From Mucilaginibacter sp. SMC90 (GTDB lineage Bacteria; Bacteroidota; Bacteroidia; Sphingobacteriales; Sphingobacteriaceae): a stretch of 64,000 bases of DNA. A model generated the notes under the pieces. The model was not told the origin of the DNA, did not search any database, and saw nothing but the letters and a program-made list of their open reading frames with translations. Numbering within the stretch: the first letter of the stretch is position 1; every line of letters starts with the position of its first letter. The stretch is taken from assembly GCF_022811725.1 (NCBI RefSeq), contig NZ_CP094527.1, positions 1,426,001-1,490,000 on the forward strand. The letters are read 5' to 3'. Below are positions 17,665-26,332 of the stretch, in pieces. Both the position numbers and the translations under genes were made by a program.

Positions 17665-20600
17665 ATGAATAATTTGGATGTAAATGTTTGGGAAGAAAAG
17701 GTAATTATCCCAACCTACGGTATAGGCAAGCCCGATAAAAACCCCATGTTTTTTGAAAAGCGGGTTTACCAAGGCAGCAGCGGTAAGGTATACCCTAACC
17801 CCGTTATCGAAAAAATTTACGACGAAAAAGAAGACAAAGAATACACGGGCCTGTACCTGGAGAATAAATACCTTAAAGTGTTGATCCTGCCTGAGCTTGG
17901 CGGCCGGATTCAGACAGCTTATGACAAGATCAAAGACCGTCATTTTATTTACCACAACCAGGTAATTAAGCCCGCACTGGTAGGCTTAACCGGTCCCTGG
18001 ATTTCGGGCGGTATTGAGTTTAACTGGCCGCAGCACCACCGCCCAAGCACTTTTGAGCCGGTTGATTATAAAATTGAAGAAAACGCCGACGGCAGCAAAA
18101 CCGTTTGGGTTAACGAGGTAGAGCGCATGTTCCATACCAAAGGGATGGCCGGCTTTACACTTCACGCTGATAAGGCCTACATCGAAATAAAAGCGAAACT
18201 ATATAACCGCTCGGCCCTGCCGCAAACCTTTTTATGGTGGGCTAATCCGGCTGTAAAGGTTAATGACGATTACCAGTCGGTTTTTCCACCTGATGTGAAC
18301 GCGGTATTTGACCACGGAAAGCGTGATGTATCTACTTTCCCGATAGCTACCGGTACTTATTACAAAGTTGACTATTCGCCGGGTACGGATATCTCAAGGT
18401 ATAAAAATATCCCGGTACCAACGTCGTACATGGCCATCAACTCCAACTATGATTTTGTTGGGGGATATGAGCATGATTCACAAGCAGGTTTGCTGCACGT
18501 AGCTAATCACCATGTATCGCCCGGAAAAAAACAGTGGACCTGGGGCCATAGCGATTTCGGTGTAGCGTGGGATAGGAACCTGACCGATGAGGACGGCCCT
18601 TACATAGAGTTGATGACCGGCATGTTTACCGATAATCAGCCCGATTTTACATGGCTGATGCCGCACGAAGAAAAGCATTTTACCCAATACTTTATGCCAT
18701 ACCGCGAGCTTGGTGTAATTAAAAATGCTACCAAAGATATCTTGCTGGCGCTGAATTATGAAGATGGCAAGCTGCTGTTAAAAGTATACGTAACCGGTGA
18801 GCAAAATAATCTTAACATCAAACTACAGCACGATGGCAAGGTATTGCTAAGCGAAAAAGCCTCTATCGTACCAGAGCAGGTTTTGATAAGGGAGATAGCT
18901 GTTAAAAATATCGACGAGAATCTTTTATTGTTAACCGTACATTCGGAAGCAGGTAAAGAACTTATTAAATACGATGCGGCCAGCAATAAGTTGAACAATA
19001 TCCCGGAAGCAGCTAAACCAGCGTTGTTACCTGCCGATGTTGAAAATAATGAGCAACTATTTTTAACCGCACAACATTTAGAGCAGTACCGCCATGCTAC
19101 CTACAGCCCGGTACCTTATTACGAAGAGGCTTTGCGCCGCGATCCGAAAGATCTCCGTAACAACAATGCCTTGGGTTTATGGTACCTGCGCCGCGGTCAG
19201 TTTGCTAAAAGTGAACCATACTTCCGGAAAGCGGTTGAAACCATTACCCAGCGTAACCCTAACCCTTATGATAGCGAGTGCTATTACAACTTAGGCTTGG
19301 CGCTTAAATTCCTCGGTAAAAAGGATGAGGCTTATAAAACATTTTACAAGGCCACCTGGAGCAATGCCTGGAAAGACAGCGGCTATTTCTCGGTAGCACA
19401 GATCGACCTGCAAAACGGCGATTATGAACTGGCGCTTGATCATTCACTGTCATCTTTAGACAGGAACGCTAACAACAGTAAAGCTTATGTTTTACGTTCG
19501 GCGGCTTTCCGCAAACTGGAACGTTTTGAAGAGGCTGTTGAAGTAAGCGTTGCAGCTATCAAAAGAGATGCCTTTAACTTAGGTGCTTTGTTTGAATTAG
19601 TTTGTGCTTACAAAGCTTTAGGTAATGAAGAAAAAGCCATGAACAGCCTTAATGAACTTACCAAACTATCACGGGGGTATTACCAAAACTACATTGAATA
19701 CGCACTTGATTACGCCAATGCCGGCCTTTACCAGGAAGCTACCGATCTGTTGAGTTATGCAGTTAACGGTGATGCTACCAGTCCGATGGTATACTATTAC
19801 CTGGGTTATTTTGCCTGCCAGTTAAATAATAATGAACAAGCATCAGCATATTTTAAACTGGCTTCGGCAGCTGATTCGTATTTATGTTTCCCAGATAGGC
19901 TGGAAGATATCAGCGTATTGAAACTGGCCGCTGAGCTTTTACCTGCTGATGCTAAGGCTCCATATTACTTAGGCAACCTGTTTTACGATAAACTGCAATA
20001 TGATGATGCCATTGCGGCCTGGGAAACATCGGCACAGTTAGATGATACCTTTCCAACCGTGTTCAGGAATTTGGGTATTGCTTACTATAACAAGCGTAAC
20101 GATCCGTCAAAAGCGTTAACATGCTTTGAAAAAGCTTTCGCGCTGGATACAACGGATGCACGCATCCTGATGGAGCTTGATCAACTATACAAAAAGCTGA
20201 ACCGCCCTGCTGATGAACGCCTGAAATTTGTTGAAGCCAACCTGGAAACTGCTAAACTCCGTGATGATGTTTACTTGGAGCGCGCAACATTGTATAACTT
20301 TTTAGGCGAGCACCAAACAGCATTTGAACAAGTAACGCAAAGAACTTTCCACCCATGGGAGGGAGGCGAAGGCAAGGCTTCGGGCCAGTATGTTGCATCA
20401 TTGGTTGAAATGGCCAAGCAACACATCCGTGATGGCAAAAATCATGAAGCCATTGAACAGTTAACGCAAGCGCAAACCTATCCTCATAATTTAGGCGAAG
20501 GCAAACTGTTCGGCACCCAGGAAAATGATATCTTTTACTGGTTAGGTAAGGCTTATGAAAACCTGCAGCAAACAGAAGAAGCCAAGGCTTATTTTGAAAA

Positions 20601-21003
20601 GGCAGCCATCGGTTTGGAAGACCCCACAGCGGCGGTTTTTTACAACGATCAGCAGCCTGATAAGATCTTTTATCAGGGTTTAGCTAAAAAATGTCTGGGT
20701 GACAGTACATCGGCAGAGCGTATCTTCAAAAAACTGCTTAATTATGGTATCGGGCACATGGATGATAACGTAAAAATTGATTACTTTGCCGTCTCGCTGC
20801 CAAATTTGCTCATTTTTGAAGATGATTTGCAGGTAAGGAACCGCGTGCATTGCTACTTTTTACAAGGACTGGGACACCTCGGTTTACGTGATTTTGAGCA
20901 GGCACAAAAGGCCTTTACTGAAGTTCTGAAACTTGATGCCGGGCACTTTGGTGCGAGGATACATCAAAATATGATAAACCAAAATACCGAAGTAGCCGGT
21001 TAA
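17665..21003 (+). CDS. DUF5107 domain protein with long TPR array
   Basis: A 1,112-residue protein without signal peptide, so probably cytoplasmic. Residues about 1-350 match the DUF5107 beta-sandwich, which resembles aldose-epimerase-like sugar-binding folds (GGRIQTAYDKIKDRHFIYHN, GGIEFNWPQHHRP, HSDFGVAWDRNLTDEDGPY). After a linker, residues about 470-1,100 form tetratricopeptide repeats (NNALGLWYLRRGQFAKSEPY, ALGNEEKAMNSL, YYLGNLFYDKLQYDDAIAAW). Proteins of this build are usually found beside sugar transporters in Bacteroidota loci. The enzymatic or scaffold role is unknown; an epimerase-like or sugar-sensing role is a guess from the fold. Confidence 0.85.
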   Translation: MNNLDVNVWEEKVIIPTYGIGKPDKNPMFFEKRVYQGSSGKVYPNPVIEKIYDEKEDKEYTGLYLENKYLKVLILPELGGRIQTAYDKIKDRHFIYHNQVIKPALVGLTGPWISGGIEFNWPQHHRPSTFEPVDYKIEENADGSKTVWVNEVERMFHTKGMAGFTLHADKAYIEIKAKLYNRSALPQTFLWWANPAVKVNDDYQSVFPPDVNAVFDHGKRDVSTFPIATGTYYKVDYSPGTDISRYKNIPVPTSYMAINSNYDFVGGYEHDSQAGLLHVANHHVSPGKKQWTWGHSDFGVAWDRNLTDEDGPYIELMTGMFTDNQPDFTWLMPHEEKHFTQYFMPYRELGVIKNATKDILLALNYEDGKLLLKVYVTGEQNNLNIKLQHDGKVLLSEKASIVPEQVLIREIAVKNIDENLLLLTVHSEAGKELIKYDAASNKLNNIPEAAKPALLPADVENNEQLFLTAQHLEQYRHATYSPVPYYEEALRRDPKDLRNNNALGLWYLRRGQFAKSEPYFRKAVETITQRNPNPYDSECYYNLGLALKFLGKKDEAYKTFYKATWSNAWKDSGYFSVAQIDLQNGDYELALDHSLSSLDRNANNSKAYVLRSAAFRKLERFEEAVEVSVAAIKRDAFNLGALFELVCAYKALGNEEKAMNSLNELTKLSRGYYQNYIEYALDYANAGLYQEATDLLSYAVNGDATSPMVYYYLGYFACQLNNNEQASAYFKLASAADSYLCFPDRLEDISVLKLAAELLPADAKAPYYLGNLFYDKLQYDDAIAAWETSAQLDDTFPTVFRNLGIAYYNKRNDPSKALTCFEKAFALDTTDARILMELDQLYKKLNRPADERLKFVEANLETAKLRDDVYLERATLYNFLGEHQTAFEQVTQRTFHPWEGGEGKASGQYVASLVEMAKQHIRDGKNHEAIEQLTQAQTYPHNLGEGKLFGTQENDIFYWLGKAYENLQQTEEAKAYFEKAAIGLEDPTAAVFYNDQQPDKIFYQGLAKKCLGDSTSAERIFKKLLNYGIGHMDDNVKIDYFAVSLPNLLIFEDDLQVRNRVHCYFLQGLGHLGLRDFEQAQKAFTEVLKLDAGHFGARIHQNMINQNTEVAG

Positions 21004-21017
21004 ACCAAAAATCACAC

Positions 21018-23231
21018 GTGAGAACTACTCAAAAGAAAACTTTACCACTGGGCCTGCTTTTTGCAGGCTCAATGCTGTTGGCCGGCAGGGCAGCAGCACA
21101 GGATGTAACTATCCCTGTTGAAACCCAGCACAACGCTATCGTGCTGCAAACTGATGCCGAAAAACACCTGAACATGGTGTACCTGGGCGCGAAACTGGCC
21201 AACACGGCAGAGTATGCCCGCATCCAGAAAATGTACAAGCAGGCCGACGATTCGGGTGTACAGAATGATGTTTATACACCATCAGGATCGGCCAGTCTTG
21301 GCGAACCAGCCATTACCGTTACCCATGCCGATGGTAATAAATCATTAAACCTGGCCTATGTAAGCCATACAGTTAGTAAGGTTGATGATGATATTTCATT
21401 ATTAGTGGTTACCCTCAAAGATCCTGTTTATGATTTTGAGGTAAAGCTGCACTATAAAACCTATTTTAAAGAAGATGTTACCGAACAATGGTCGGTAATC
21501 AAGCATAACGAAAAAGGTGTTGTTACACTTAACAAATATGCTTCGGCCAATTTAAACCTGAAGGGTAACACTACAGGTGGTTTCTGGCTGAAACAATACC
21601 ACGGCAACTGGGCGATGGAAGTGCAGCCGGAAGAAGCCCGTTTAACGCACGGCATCAAAACTATCGACAGCAAGCTGGGTACCCGTGCCAATCTTTATGA
21701 GCATTCCATGTTTGCCATATCGCTGGATAAACCGGCTACCGAAGATGAAGGAAAGGTGTTTTACGGTGCTATGGAATGGTCAGGCAATTTCAGGGTTGAT
21801 TTTGAGCTGGATGTAGCCAATAACCTGAAAATTATTGCAGGTATTAATAATGCTGCTTCCGAGTATCATTTAAAACCAAATACTGAATTTACTACGCCTG
21901 CTTTTCTGTATACTTATTCAGACCATGGCAAGGGCGATGCCAGCCGCAAGCTGCAAAGCTGGGCCCGCAAATACAAAATTGTTGATGGCGAAGGCTCAAG
22001 GCTTACATTGTTGAACAACTGGGAATCAACCTATTTTGATTTTAATGAGAGCAAGCTTGCGGGCTTGTTAAAAGATACAAAAAAACTGGGTGTCGACCTG
22101 TTTTTACTGGATGACGGTTGGTTTGGCAACAGCCACCCGCGCAACGGCGATAATGCAGGTTTGGGCGATTGGCAGGAGAACAAACAAAAGCTCCCTAACG
22201 GCATCAGCTCATTAGTGAAAGAAGCGCAGGCCAATGGCGTAAAATTTGGTATCTGGATTGAGCCGGAGATGGTTAACCCTGCCAGCGATCTGTACAAAGC
22301 GCATCCTGATTGGGTGATCAAACAACCAAACCGTCCTGAAAAATACTTCAGGAACCAACTGGTGCTTGATTTAGCCAACCCTAAAGTACAGGATTTTGTA
22401 TTTGGCGTAGTTGATAACCTGTTCACTAAAAATCCTGATTTGGCTTATATTAAATGGGATTGTAATGCGGTTATCTACAATGCTTACTCGGCTTATTTGA
22501 AAAAAGACCAGTCGCACATTTATGTTGATTATGTGAACGGTTTGTACAATGTATTGAAACGTGTTCGCGCCAAATACCCTAAAGTACCATTGATGCTTTG
22601 CTCAGGCGGCGGTGGCCGTGTTGATTATGGTGCACTGCAATACTTTACCGAGTACTGGCCAAGTGATAATACCGACCCGCTGGAGCGTGTGTTTATACAA
22701 TGGGAATATTCATTCTTCTACCCGGCTATCACCAGTTCAAACCACGTTACTGATTGGGGCAAACAACCAATTAAATACCGTGTGGATGTAGCGATGATGG
22801 GTAAAATGGGCTTTGATATTGTGATAGGCAAGCTAAGCGAAAATGATTTGAGTTTCTGCCAGTCGGCCTTGAAAAACTATGATGGTTTGAAAGATGTGAT
22901 CTGGCATGGCGATCAGTACCGTTTAGCATCACCATGGGACAACGACGCTGCTTCTATCATGTATGTGAATACTGATAAATCAAAAGCGGTGATGTTCAAC
23001 TATTTGGTGAATAACCGTTACGGCTCAGGTAGCAAAGTACCTGTACGCCTGAAAGGTCTCGACCCTAACAAGAAATACCGCGTAAAAGAGATCAACCTTT
23101 ATCCGGGCACAGGTTCGGTATTAGGAAACGAAGATTTAACCTTTACCGGCGATTTCCTGATGAACGTTGGGATCAATCCCGAAGCCAGTACTTACCATAC
23201 CAGCGTGGTACTGCAGCTGGAAGCGATCTGA
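21018..23231 (+). CDS. alpha-galactosidase, glycoside hydrolase family 36
   Basis: The enzyme removes terminal alpha-1,6-galactosyl units (raffinose, melibiose, galactomannan side chains) with retention. It starts with GTG at 21018, 14 bases after the previous stop, and has a signal peptide ending near RAAAQ, so it acts in the periplasm. The 737 residues contain an N-terminal beta domain, a barrel with LLNNWESTYFDFNE and FLLDDGWFG, the nucleophile motif YIKWDCN (Asp481) and the acid/base motif CSGGGGRVDYG (Asp536), then a C-terminal beta domain. These are the GH36/GH-D hallmarks. It is the last gene of the operon, followed by a strong terminator. Confidence 0.94.
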   Translation: MRTTQKKTLPLGLLFAGSMLLAGRAAAQDVTIPVETQHNAIVLQTDAEKHLNMVYLGAKLANTAEYARIQKMYKQADDSGVQNDVYTPSGSASLGEPAITVTHADGNKSLNLAYVSHTVSKVDDDISLLVVTLKDPVYDFEVKLHYKTYFKEDVTEQWSVIKHNEKGVVTLNKYASANLNLKGNTTGGFWLKQYHGNWAMEVQPEEARLTHGIKTIDSKLGTRANLYEHSMFAISLDKPATEDEGKVFYGAMEWSGNFRVDFELDVANNLKIIAGINNAASEYHLKPNTEFTTPAFLYTYSDHGKGDASRKLQSWARKYKIVDGEGSRLTLLNNWESTYFDFNESKLAGLLKDTKKLGVDLFLLDDGWFGNSHPRNGDNAGLGDWQENKQKLPNGISSLVKEAQANGVKFGIWIEPEMVNPASDLYKAHPDWVIKQPNRPEKYFRNQLVLDLANPKVQDFVFGVVDNLFTKNPDLAYIKWDCNAVIYNAYSAYLKKDQSHIYVDYVNGLYNVLKRVRAKYPKVPLMLCSGGGGRVDYGALQYFTEYWPSDNTDPLERVFIQWEYSFFYPAITSSNHVTDWGKQPIKYRVDVAMMGKMGFDIVIGKLSENDLSFCQSALKNYDGLKDVIWHGDQYRLASPWDNDAASIMYVNTDKSKAVMFNYLVNNRYGSGSKVPVRLKGLDPNKKYRVKEINLYPGTGSVLGNEDLTFTGDFLMNVGINPEASTYHTSVVLQLEAI

Positions 23232-23243
23232 TAACGGCGATTT

Positions 23244-23285
23244 AAAACAAGAAAGGGAGCGGCTTGCCGCTCCCTTTCTTGTTTT
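23244..23285 (+). terminator. strong hairpin terminator of the galM-GH36 operon
   Basis: A perfect hairpin with 20-base arms and a TT loop: the left arm ends GGGAGCGGC, the right arm begins GCCGCTCCC, bounded by AAAAC and GTTTT. It lies 13 bases after the GH36 stop codon. Confidence 0.9.
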
Positions 23286-23290
23286 ATGAA

Positions 23291-23326
23291 CTGACCGAAG
23301 TTACGCTATCGCTAAACGTCGGTCAG
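23291..23326. repeat. CTGACCGAAGTTACGC repeat, compact palindrome
   Basis: CTGACCG...CGGTCAG ends enclose AAGTTACGCTATCGCTAAACG. The core is shared with the pair of arms at 30188-30333, giving a second dispersed repeat family in the window. The stretch 23232-23531 holds only the terminator, this repeat, a small AAAACG/CGTTTT palindrome at 23342-23366 and the repeat at 23431-23522. Confidence 0.6.
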
Positions 23327-23430
23327 TAACAGAGTAAAATAAAAACGCCATTGCGAATGACGTTTTTATTGATGTTATTTCTGTTGGATTGTGTGCAACT
23401 TACCTCGACCAGTAACAGCTGTTAAAGGAA

Positions 23431-23522
23431 TGTCATTGCGAGCGCAGCGTGGCAATCGCATACTATACAGGGCGGCTGTGCTTACGTGCGATTGCTTCGT
23501 AGTGTCTCCTCGCAATTGACAT
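23431..23522. repeat. TGTCATTGCGAG palindromic repeat, full copy
   Basis: The copy starts TGTCATTGCGAGCGCAGC and ends CTCCTCGCAATTGACA, with internal GGCAATCGCA / TGCGATTGC arms and a loop containing TATACAGGGCGGCTGT. It folds as one imperfect hairpin of about 92 bases. Further copies are at 30071, 31899, 39537 and 62188, and as split arms around the gene at 32784. Confidence 0.8.
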
Positions 23523-23531
23523 AAAAAATAG

Positions 23532-24530
23532 TTACCTCAACTTATCTTCCATATCAAAATGCTCAATCCTTGCCGAACTCGATGGCTGTTTACTACAGGC
23601 AGAATAAAAAACATAATCCTTATCCTCATTAATACCCGGAAACAGTTTGTTAATAACCTTCCTGATCTGCAGGTTCTCACTTTTTACCGCATTGGTATCG
23701 GCAATATTTACCTTCGTAACATAGTAAATCATCGGGAACCAGCCATGATTGTTTTTTTGGTTGCCGAGCCTAAATACTCTTGGTTTCCCTGCAACCCCAT
23801 CAATTACTACCGGGAAACGGTATTGTTTTGCCGTTGCTTCTGCTGCACTCTGGAATAGTTTGCCTGCCTCGGCATGGTATTGATATTGCCAGTAGTCATT
23901 GGGTGCATTACATTGTAAAGATAGCTCAAGTGTTAAACGTGCGTCGGCAAAAAGCTGTTTATCATATTTCGCCTTGCCTGACTGGTAAAGCTCGGGTGCG
24001 GTTTTACCGTTAATTTTATAAGTGTTAACGTTTAGCGAAGCCAGTTTCCATCCGTAGTTGTATTTGGCATACATGGCCGTGATCATTTCCTGGTTCGGAA
24101 ACTTTTTATCTTTTGGCAAAAACAAAGCAAAGTACATTTCATGAGTGATGCCGTTATAGGTCATCTTATAGCTATTAATACCTGCCGACAGATTACTTAT
24201 GGTATCGGTGCTGCGATGTTTGTTCACTATATAATACTCATCGTATATTTCATAATCGGTGGTTTTAGCAGCATTGCCAACTAATTCTATCAGCCTCAGG
24301 TTTGATTTATCATCAAGCATCTCCTGCGATTCCATATTGCTGATATCATCAGCGTTGCCGGTGTGCAGATCACGAAGCAATTGTTCGTTTAGTTTATGAA
24401 AATCATTGCGTTTGCCGTCGGGGATCTGGTCGTTTCGCCATGATCCGGGCTGCTTGATACAGCTTTGTAATGATACAGTGAGTAAGATAAACGGAATAAG
24501 TTTAATCGTGTTTTGGTATAGGGTTTTCAT
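23532..24530 (-). CDS. uncharacterised lipoprotein
   Basis: I chose the start at 24530 because it gives a clean lipoprotein signal (KLIPFILLTVSLQSC); an upstream ATG at 24611 adds 27 residues before it. The 332-residue product has no domain I recognise. Middle residues (YNGITHEMYFALFLPKDKKF, YNYGWKLASLNVNTYKING) suggest an alpha/beta lipocalin-like or NTF2-like part, followed by a helical part (GKAKYDKQLFADARLTLEL). It stands alone with a repeat at its 3' end. Probably an outer-membrane or periplasm-facing lipoprotein. Confidence 0.75.
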   Translation of the reverse strand: MKTLYQNTIKLIPFILLTVSLQSCIKQPGSWRNDQIPDGKRNDFHKLNEQLLRDLHTGNADDISNMESQEMLDDKSNLRLIELVGNAAKTTDYEIYDEYYIVNKHRSTDTISNLSAGINSYKMTYNGITHEMYFALFLPKDKKFPNQEMITAMYAKYNYGWKLASLNVNTYKINGKTAPELYQSGKAKYDKQLFADARLTLELSLQCNAPNDYWQYQYHAEAGKLFQSAAEATAKQYRFPVVIDGVAGKPRVFRLGNQKNNHGWFPMIYYVTKVNIADTNAVKSENLQIRKVINKLFPGINEDKDYVFYSACSKQPSSSARIEHFDMEDKLR

Positions 24531-24801
24531 ATTAACTGTAATGATATGAAAAAACGCTGAACTGTGCCACCTGAAGCTGTTTGGGAGGATTTGACAAAAC
24601 AATATATTCACAATTGCCGGTTTTGCTTAAGCTGATAAGGGTTTACAAAAGTTGACAGGACTGACATTTTACTTAAGAATCCTGCCAGAAAATGTTAAAT
24701 ATCTGTTTGTGTAATAAAAAATGATTTCTTTTGAACCTGTCCTTTCACAACCTGCGGCTATAATGTTTTTAATTGCCAGGTTTGTTGCATTGCTGTAACA
24801 A

Positions 24802-25608
24802 ATGGGAACGGAAATTTATATGGAAAACTTAAATGGAATTTTTGATCTGGAATGTTTCTTTCATTTATCTCTTGACTGGTTATGTGTGGCCGGGTTCGAC
24901 GGTTACTTCAAAAAAATCAATCCCGCTGTTTCAAAAACTTTAGGATATACCGAAAGCGAACTGTTTGCAAAGCCTATCGACTCGTTTGTTTACCCCGAAG
25001 ACAGAAGCATTACTGCCAGTAAACGTGAAAGTATAAAGAAGAATAACCCGCTGTATAATTTTGAAAACAGGTATGTAACCAAAAGCGGAGAAATAGTTTG
25101 GCTTTCATGGACATCAATGCCGGTAAAAAAACAGCAACTGGTTTTTGCTATTGCCAGGGACATTACCGACAAAAAGAAACTGGAGGAATTTAGCAAGGCA
25201 TCAATTGTATCGGCACAAAACAATGAAATGCAAAAGGGAACAGATCTTAGTACACATAATCTGAAGCCAATAAGCGAGCTTTCCATTGCCGATCAGCTTT
25301 GGCTTTATGAGCTTGAAACGCTGGTAAGAAAATATATCGGCAAGGTTGATTTAATTATTGTATTGTTAAGCAACGAAATGGGTTTAAGTGAAAGGCAATT
25401 GCACCGTCGTATAAAAAGTACCACAGGCGTTACGCCCAATAACTATATCCGGAGGATCCGTCTGCTTATGTCTATGGAAGCAATAAACAGTGGTAAATAT
25501 CGTACCGTAGCCGAAATATCTTATATAGCAGGCTTTGAAACCCCGGCCTATTTCCGAAAACTATTTAAAGAGTTTTATGGCCGCGATGTAGTGGAGTTTC
25601 TGCAATAA
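24802..25608 (+). CDS. PAS-domain AraC-type transcriptional regulator
   Basis: A 268-residue protein. Residues about 10-125 form a PAS domain (LSLDWLCVAGFDGYFKKINP, ALSKTLGYTESEL-like LGYTESELF, then VFAIARDITDKKKLEEF, the usual PAS end leading into a coiled coil). Residues about 170-268 form an AraC-type helix-turn-helix domain (GLSERQLHRRIKSTTGVTPN, AEISYIAGFETPAYFRKLF). It combines a small-molecule or redox-sensing input with DNA binding and lacks a receiver or kinase. An ATG six codons later (24820) is an alternative start. The divergent lipoprotein gene is a possible but unproven target. Confidence 0.85.
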   Translation: MGTEIYMENLNGIFDLECFFHLSLDWLCVAGFDGYFKKINPAVSKTLGYTESELFAKPIDSFVYPEDRSITASKRESIKKNNPLYNFENRYVTKSGEIVWLSWTSMPVKKQQLVFAIARDITDKKKLEEFSKASIVSAQNNEMQKGTDLSTHNLKPISELSIADQLWLYELETLVRKYIGKVDLIIVLLSNEMGLSERQLHRRIKSTTGVTPNNYIRRIRLLMSMEAINSGKYRTVAEISYIAGFETPAYFRKLFKEFYGRDVVEFLQ

Positions 25609-25853
25609 AACATAAGTGGTACAAAAGCTTCACGTAACAACGCAAAGATTTCAGCTTAGCACCTTTGAGGCTTAGGGTAAGGATACCCCTGTCACAAATA
25701 CCCCCTTTATTTGTCGCGTACGCAACGCTGCGATGATGTTGATTTTTGAGATATTTGATGAACTCAATAGCTAATCATGGAAAATTCAGCAACTAACGGC
25801 ACCCAGGTGATTGCCATAAAAGAGGCTCAAAAATACTTGATGTTAAATGTGCT

Positions 25854-26204
25854 ATGCTCAATGGATCAACCTTTGAGCAAATGATGATGAACAATGCAAG
25901 TTTTAAGGATGTGTGCATTACCAAACTTAAAATTGAAGATGCTAACCTGAGCGACCTGGAAATAAAATACGCGCAGCTCGGCGGTGCTTATATCCATGAT
26001 ATAGGTATGCCGCCCGAAGGGCATCCAGCTTATGATGCCTCCGCCAAACAACATCCGCTTAAATTTGAAAACTGTGATTTACAGGGTAGCACCATAACCG
26101 ATTGCAACCTGAGCGATGTTAATATCACAGACTGCAACCTGAGCGGTATGAAAATTAATGGCATCGACGTGGCTGATCTGCTAAAGGCATACCAACAGAA
26201 ATAG
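25854..26204 (+). CDS. pentapeptide-repeat protein, N-terminus possibly disrupted by a frameshift
   Basis: The 116-residue frame carries pentapeptide-repeat-like blocks (FEQMMMNNASF, ANLSDLEIKYAQLGG, CDLQGSTITDCNLSDVNI) that form a right-handed beta helix; function unknown. The coding pattern continues upstream of the ATG at 25854 (frame open from 25797, ...ILDVKCAML). Another ATG at 25777 begins a good frame, MENSATNGTQVIAIKEAQKY, that goes out of frame at about 25836. One extra C in AAATACTTGATG would join them into a continuous protein of about 142 residues. Either a one-base deletion or a sequencing error is likely; otherwise the start is 25854. Confidence 0.65.
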   Translation: MLNGSTFEQMMMNNASFKDVCITKLKIEDANLSDLEIKYAQLGGAYIHDIGMPPEGHPAYDASAKQHPLKFENCDLQGSTITDCNLSDVNITDCNLSGMKINGIDVADLLKAYQQK

Positions 26205-26237
26205 AGAGGAACTCCAAGAAGCCGTTTAAAATCTAAT

Positions 26238-26281
26238 AAAAAGACCGTCATTGCGAGGTACCTCGCAATGACGGTCTTTTT
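26238..26281. terminator. perfect 44-bp palindrome, bidirectional terminator
   Basis: AAAAAGACCGTCATTGCGAG and its exact reverse complement meet at a GTAC centre with no loop. It lies between convergent genes (stops at 26204 and 26333) and gives a T-run on both strands, so it should terminate both. The arms contain the CGTCATTGCGAG core of the dispersed repeat family, as if a repeat copy collapsed to its ends and was co-opted. Confidence 0.85.
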
Positions 26282-26332
26282 AACGTTATCACATTAAATA
26301 GCTTTTGGCTTTCTGCATTTAGCTTTTCGCTT

